Assembly: GCF_900094565.1 (NCBI RefSeq)
Contig: NZ_FMAF01000015.1
Coordinates: 62,001-126,000, forward strand
Direction of reading: 5' to 3'
Length of the DNA: 64,000 bases
DNA from: Martinezella lusitana
GTDB lineage: Bacteria; Pseudomonadota; Alphaproteobacteria; Rhizobiales; Rhizobiaceae
The stretch's first letter is position 1. Every line of letters starts with the position of its first letter. The position numbers and the translations under genes were made by a program. The notes below the pieces were generated by a model. It had not been told where the DNA came from, did not search any database, and saw nothing but the letters and a program-made list of their open reading frames with translations. This document shows positions 60,332 to 64,000 of this stretch, piece by piece.

Positions 60332-61956
60332 AGGACAAGATGACACATTCTCCCCATCTATTGTTTGCAGACCGGGCACGCGCCAACCCCGAAGCAGCCT
60401 TGTTGATCGCACCGGCCAGCGCCGGGCTACCCTATGCGCCACTGGGGTTTCGTCACAGCTACGGCGAGGTGTTCGCTGAAGCTGCCGCGCTGAGCCAAAA
60501 ATTTGCGGCCGCCGGTTACGGCCTTGGCTCGCGGGTGGCTCTGCTTCTGGAAAACCGGCCGGAATTCTTCACCTTCTGGCTGGCGCTGAATGCCATCGGC
60601 GCGTCGATCGTGCCGATCAATCCGGATCTGCGGCGTGATGAACTTCTTTTCCAGCTCGATATGGCCGAGGCGCCGCTGCTGATCGCGATTGCCGAGCGGC
60701 TGGCGGACCTTGCCGACATCCATCCCGGCAAGGTCACGGTAATCGGGGCGAACGACGACATTCCGCCGTCGCCTGTGAGGCTGACGGCGGAGCCGGGCGG
60801 CCCGGACGCGGAATGCGCCCTGCTGTTCACATCCGGCAGCACCGGCAAGCCCAAGGGCTGCATGCTCTCCAACATCTATTTCATCCGCCTTGCCGAGTGG
60901 TACACTACTCAGGGCGGCGTTGCTGATATGGCGGAGGGTAGCGAGATTGCGCTCACGCCGCTGCCGATGTTCCATATGAACGCGCTAGGTTGCACGGCGG
61001 TTGGCATGATCATGAAAGGCGGCGCCATTGTGCCGCTCGATCGCTTCCATTCCAAGAGCTGGTGGGCCTCGATCGCCGATTCCGGTGCAACCATCATTCA
61101 TTGTCTCGGTGTCATTCCGGCCATCCTGCTGCAGATGTCGCCAGTCGAGGCCGAACGCGCGCACAGGGTCAAATTCGCGCTCGGCCCGGGCGTCGATGCC
61201 CGGCACAAGGTCGAATTTGAGGAGCGCTATCGCATCCCGATCGTCGAAGCCTGGGCCATGACCGAGACAGGTGGGCGGGCCGTCACCACGACGGCGGCCG
61301 ACGATTACGCGCCGGGACTGCGCTGCATCGGCCGGCCGCGCGCCGGCATGGAGTACAGGATCGTCGACGATGCCGGCAACACGGTCGACCTGGGGACACC
61401 CGGTGAGCTTCTGGTGCGGGCGGAAGGGCGCAACCCGCGAGACGGTTTCTTCAGCGGTTATCTCAAGGATGAGAAAGCGACGGAAGAGGCCTGGGAAGGC
61501 GGCTGGTTCCACACCGGCGACGTCGTCTATGCCGGCGAGAACGGGTTGCTCTACTTCTTCGATCGCAAGAAGAGCATCGTGCGTCGCAGCGGCGAGAATA
61601 TTGCCGTACTTGAAGTCGAGGCAGCGCTTGCCAAGTTGCCCGGCATCAAGGCGTCGGCGGTGACGCCGGTGCCTGACGATCTGCGCGGCGAGGAGGTTTT
61701 CGCCTTCATCGTTGAGGCTGAGGTTACAGCAGGCGGCGATCTTCAGCAGCGGGCCTCGCGTATCATCGAGGCCTGCGGTGCATATATCGCCTATCACAAA
61801 CTGCCCGGCTATGTGGTCTTCATCGAGAAGCTTCCCGTCAGTTCCACACAGAAGGTCCAGCGCGGCGAGATCAAGACCATGGCGGCCAAGGCGGTCGAAG
61901 ACGGCTCGGCGATCGACCTGCGCAAGCTAAAGGCAACGATCCGCAAAGGTGGCTGA
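60328..61956 (+). CDS. Acyl-CoA ligase (AMP-forming)
   Basis: A 542-residue adenylate-forming ligase that should activate a carboxylic acid as its CoA thioester. The P-loop is LLFTSGSTGKPKGCML, the A5 motif is EAWAMTETGG, A7 is GWFHTGDVVY, and the A10 lysine lies in SSTQKVQRGEIK. It resembles CaiC and medium-chain or aromatic acid ligases, and the acid cannot be chosen from sequence. The gene is coupled to the SRPBCC-like gene and is 76 bases before ohr. Confidence 0.92.
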   Translation: MKDKMTHSPHLLFADRARANPEAALLIAPASAGLPYAPLGFRHSYGEVFAEAAALSQKFAAAGYGLGSRVALLLENRPEFFTFWLALNAIGASIVPINPDLRRDELLFQLDMAEAPLLIAIAERLADLADIHPGKVTVIGANDDIPPSPVRLTAEPGGPDAECALLFTSGSTGKPKGCMLSNIYFIRLAEWYTTQGGVADMAEGSEIALTPLPMFHMNALGCTAVGMIMKGGAIVPLDRFHSKSWWASIADSGATIIHCLGVIPAILLQMSPVEAERAHRVKFALGPGVDARHKVEFEERYRIPIVEAWAMTETGGRAVTTTAADDYAPGLRCIGRPRAGMEYRIVDDAGNTVDLGTPGELLVRAEGRNPRDGFFSGYLKDEKATEEAWEGGWFHTGDVVYAGENGLLYFFDRKKSIVRRSGENIAVLEVEAALAKLPGIKASAVTPVPDDLRGEEVFAFIVEAEVTAGGDLQQRASRIIEACGAYIAYHKLPGYVVFIEKLPVSSTQKVQRGEIKTMAAKAVEDGSAIDLRKLKATIRKGG

Positions 61957-62032
61957 TGTGGAGCCCTTTCGAAGGGCGAGCGCATCTGTTATACAATAAA
62001 TCAAAGCTAAAATCCTTTCTAAGGAGATCCGT

Positions 62033-62461
62033 ATGACACCGGAAAAAATTCTCTATGAAACCGCTGTCACCGCTTTCGGTGGCCGGGACGGCAAGGCGCA
62101 AAGCGCCGATGGCAGTTTTGTGGTCGATCTTTCCGTGCCGAAGGGGCTTGGCGGGCCGGGCGGGGAGGGCACCAACCCTGAACAACTGTTCGCTGCCGGC
62201 TATGCTGCCTGCTTCCTCGGTGCGGTGAAGCTGGTCGCGCGCACCCGGAAAATAGCGCTTGCCGACGACGCGTCGGTGACTGCCAAGGTCGGCATCGGCC
62301 CGGTGTCAGTCGGCTATGCGCTCGCGGTCGAACTCACGGCTTCGCTGCCGGGCATCGACAGAGCTCTGGCGGAGGAGATCGTTGCCGGCGCTCACGAGCG
62401 TTGCCCCTATTCCAATGCCACGCGCGGCAATGTCGATGTGGTTCTGACGGTGGCCGGATGA
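62033..62461 (+). CDS. ohr: Organic hydroperoxide resistance protein Ohr
   Basis: A 142-residue thiol peroxidase of the OsmC/Ohr family that reduces organic and fatty acid hydroperoxides. The peroxidatic Cys60 is in GYAACFLGA and the resolving Cys124 is in ERCPYSNAT. The start follows AAGGAGATCC. Ohr genes usually pair with a MarR-type ohrR. Here no ohrR is present, and the stop overlaps the start of a thiolase-fold gene, so it seems to be part of the catabolic operon. Confidence 0.95.
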   Translation: MTPEKILYETAVTAFGGRDGKAQSADGSFVVDLSVPKGLGGPGGEGTNPEQLFAAGYAACFLGAVKLVARTRKIALADDASVTAKVGIGPVSVGYALAVELTASLPGIDRALAEEIVAGAHERCPYSNATRGNVDVVLTVAG

Positions 62462-63639
62462 CGGCTTCGCGCCCCCGCAAATCCTATGAAGGCGTGGTTC
62501 TGGCGGTGCCGGTGGCGGTGCCCTATGAGCGATATTCGATCGAGAGCGCGCATTGGTGGATCGGTCGGGCGTTACGAACGCTGGCAGACGGAGCGGGCAT
62601 CAGCCATCGGGAATTCGACGGCTTTGCGGTCTCGAGCTTCACCATGGGACCGGATGCGGCGATCGCGCTGACGCAGCATTTCGGCCTGACGCCCCGCTGG
62701 CTGGATCATCTGCCAATGGGCGGTGCCTCCGGCATCGTCTCGATCCGGCGTGCGGCCCGCGCCGTGCAGGCGGGTGACGTGAATATCGTCGCCTGTGTCG
62801 CGGCCGATACTAATCAGGTCGACACGTTTCGCAAGACGCTCGCCAGCTTCTCCCGCTTTGCCCAGGACGCCTCCTATCCCTATGGCGCTGGTGGACCCAA
62901 TGCCAGTTTCGCGCTGATCGCTCGGGCCTACATGGATCGCTACGGCGCTACACGCGAGGACTTCGGCAAGCTGTGCGTCGCGCAGCGCGACAATGCGCTG
63001 CGCTATCCGCATGCGCTGATGAAGAAGCCGCTGACTTTGGAGCAGTACATGTCGGCACGGCCGATTGCCGAGCCGTTTCATCTCTTTGATTGCGTCATGC
63101 CCTGCGCCGGCGCCGAGGCTTTCCTGGTCATGCGCGAGGAAACCGCAGTATCGCTCGGCCTTCCTTTCGTGCGGCTGCTGTCGGCGATCGAGCGGCACAA
63201 TGCTTTCCCCGATGATGCCGTGCAGACCCGCGGCGGGTGGGTGATGGATCGCGACGAGCTCTATGGCATGGCCAGCCTGACGCCCGATGATATCGACTTC
63301 GTGCAGACCTATGACGATTACCCGGTCATCTCCATGATGCAGTTCGAGGATCTCGGTTTCTGCGGTAAGGGCGAGGGGCCGGATTTCGTGCGCCAGCACA
63401 CATTCACGATCGACGGTTCCTTTCCGCACAATACCTCGGGCGGGCAGCTCTCGGTGGGACAGGCGGGCGCTGCCGGCGGCCATCTCGGCATCGTCGAGGC
63501 CATGCGCCAGCTTCTGGGCTCGGCGGGCGGCACACAGGTGGCGGACGTCAAGGTCGGCCTCGTGTCCGGTTTTGGTATGATCAACTACGACCGCGGTCTG
63601 GCATCCGCGGCGGCGATCCTGGCGAGGCAATCGGTATGA
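62458..63639 (+). CDS. Thiolase-fold protein lacking the usual nucleophilic Cys (Ltp-like)
   Basis: A 393-residue thiolase-superfamily protein. The N-terminal active-site stretch reads MGGASGIVSIRRAARAVQAG (from residue 87), where true thiolases have a Cys in a GACSSG-like loop. The C-terminal GG-rich loop (NTSGGQLSVGQAGAAGGHLG) with its His is kept. Such Cys-less thiolase-fold proteins paired with a DUF35 partner include the Ltp2-type aldolase of steroid side-chain breakdown. The next gene is a DUF35 protein, overlapping by four bases. A retro-aldol or acyl-transfer role on a CoA ester is plausible but unproven. Confidence 0.85.
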   Translation: MTASRPRKSYEGVVLAVPVAVPYERYSIESAHWWIGRALRTLADGAGISHREFDGFAVSSFTMGPDAAIALTQHFGLTPRWLDHLPMGGASGIVSIRRAARAVQAGDVNIVACVAADTNQVDTFRKTLASFSRFAQDASYPYGAGGPNASFALIARAYMDRYGATREDFGKLCVAQRDNALRYPHALMKKPLTLEQYMSARPIAEPFHLFDCVMPCAGAEAFLVMREETAVSLGLPFVRLLSAIERHNAFPDDAVQTRGGWVMDRDELYGMASLTPDDIDFVQTYDDYPVISMMQFEDLGFCGKGEGPDFVRQHTFTIDGSFPHNTSGGQLSVGQAGAAGGHLGIVEAMRQLLGSAGGTQVADVKVGLVSGFGMINYDRGLASAAAILARQSV

Positions 63640-64000
63640 CCCGTCCGCTCGCAAAACCACTACGCAAGAACCCGCTTTCCCGCACCAAGGTGCCCTTGCT
63701 GCCGCCATCGGCGCGTAGCCGCAAGGCGCAAGGGCTGACGCTTGCAGCCGCCACGGGCCGCTTCATGCTGCAATGCTGCGCCGAATGCGGAACATATGCT
63801 TATCCGCCGCGCGACGCCTGCCCGCGCTGCCTGTCGGCAGCACTTCCCTTCGTCGATGCGCCGACAGGCGGTACGCTGCTTTCCAAGACTTCGGTTGAGG
63901 TTACCAGTGATCCCTATTTTCGCGAGCATATGCCGTGGCGGGTGGGGCTCGTTCAGCTCGATTGCGGGCCAAGTGTGGTCACGCATCTGCATGGCGATTG
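63636..64000 (+). CDS. DUF35 zinc-ribbon/OB-fold protein (3' end outside window)
   Basis: 121 residues are visible and the frame is open at the right edge. A zinc ribbon is formed by Cys48, Cys51, Cys62 and Cys65 (CAEC then CPRC, spacing C-x2-C-x10-C-x2-C). An OB-fold start follows (GGTLLSKTSVEV). DUF35 proteins are obligate partners of thiolase-fold enzymes in several CoA pathways. The ATG overlaps the thiolase-fold stop by four bases. The basic, proline-containing first 30 residues are longer than in some relatives. Further domains may lie beyond the window. Confidence 0.82.
   Translation, partial: MTRPLAKPLRKNPLSRTKVPLLPPSARSRKAQGLTLAAATGRFMLQCCAECGTYAYPPRDACPRCLSAALPFVDAPTGGTLLSKTSVEVTSDPYFREHMPWRVGLVQLDCGPSVVTHLHGD

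Noticed and set aside
1..64000. CRISPR arrays, tRNA or rRNA genes
   Set aside because: No regular direct repeats with spacers, no tRNA-like cloverleaf and no rRNA sequence were noticed in reading the window. A model search would be needed to exclude a tRNA completely.

Overview
The window looks like a stretch of a large replicon (plasmid, chromid or chromosomal island) from a Rhizobiales bacterium, most like Rhizobium, Agrobacterium or Sinorhizobium. The evidence is a Ti/Rhizobium-type traA with divergent traC and traD, a RIME-like rhizobial palindromic repeat, a NasS/NasT-controlled nitrate assimilation operon, a cspA gene followed by two small proteins of rhizobial type, and many ABC uptake systems next to catabolic enzymes. 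No replication genes, rRNA, tRNA or CRISPR array were seen. Genus and replicon type are inferences.

Layout. 0-3.7 kb: the end of a sensor histidine kinase, a NodT-type outer membrane lipoprotein, an alpha/beta hydrolase and an internally deleted IS5-type transposase. 3.7-5.6 kb: a methyl-accepting chemotaxis protein. 5.9-16.4 kb (minus strand): the nitrate assimilation locus nasT-nasS, then narK-nirB-nirD-nasA-cysG. The narK leader carries a sigma-54 promoter and a two-hairpin, hexaloop RNA that overlaps an intrinsic terminator. This is the architecture expected for antitermination by the ANTAR protein NasT. 16.8-20.8 kb: a polar amino-acid ABC transporter and an IclR regulator. 21.3-30.8 kb: a MarR regulator, a short-chain dehydrogenase, two FAD amine/amino-acid oxidoreductases and a dipeptide-type ABC transporter, probably for uptake and oxidation of a nitrogenous compound.

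31-37.3 kb: remains of a conjugative transfer region. traA (relaxase/helicase) looks intact and is divergent from traC and traD, but traG is missing and the flank is IS6 and IS21 debris. A decayed HlyD-type adaptor gene follows traA. 37.3-46.9 kb: a polyamine-type ABC transporter divergent from a GntR regulator, then a class III aminotransferase, an acetolactate synthase-like TPP enzyme, an SDR and an OmpR-type regulator with a degenerate receiver. Copies of a TTTTGTTGCAACAAAA-like palindrome lie before both transcription units and link them into one probable regulon.

47.4-51.1 kb: an L,D-transpeptidase, serA and the cspA unit. 51.4-64 kb: IS3 debris, a GlcD-type FAD oxidase, an EthD-like protein and a second dipeptide-type ABC transporter. 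Divergent from the transporter is an operon of an SRPBCC-like protein, an acyl-CoA ligase, an Ohr peroxidase, a thiolase-fold protein without the usual nucleophilic cysteine, and a DUF35 zinc-ribbon/OB-fold partner cut by the window end. This last cluster and the 42-47 kb cluster are the best candidates for undescribed catabolic pathways.
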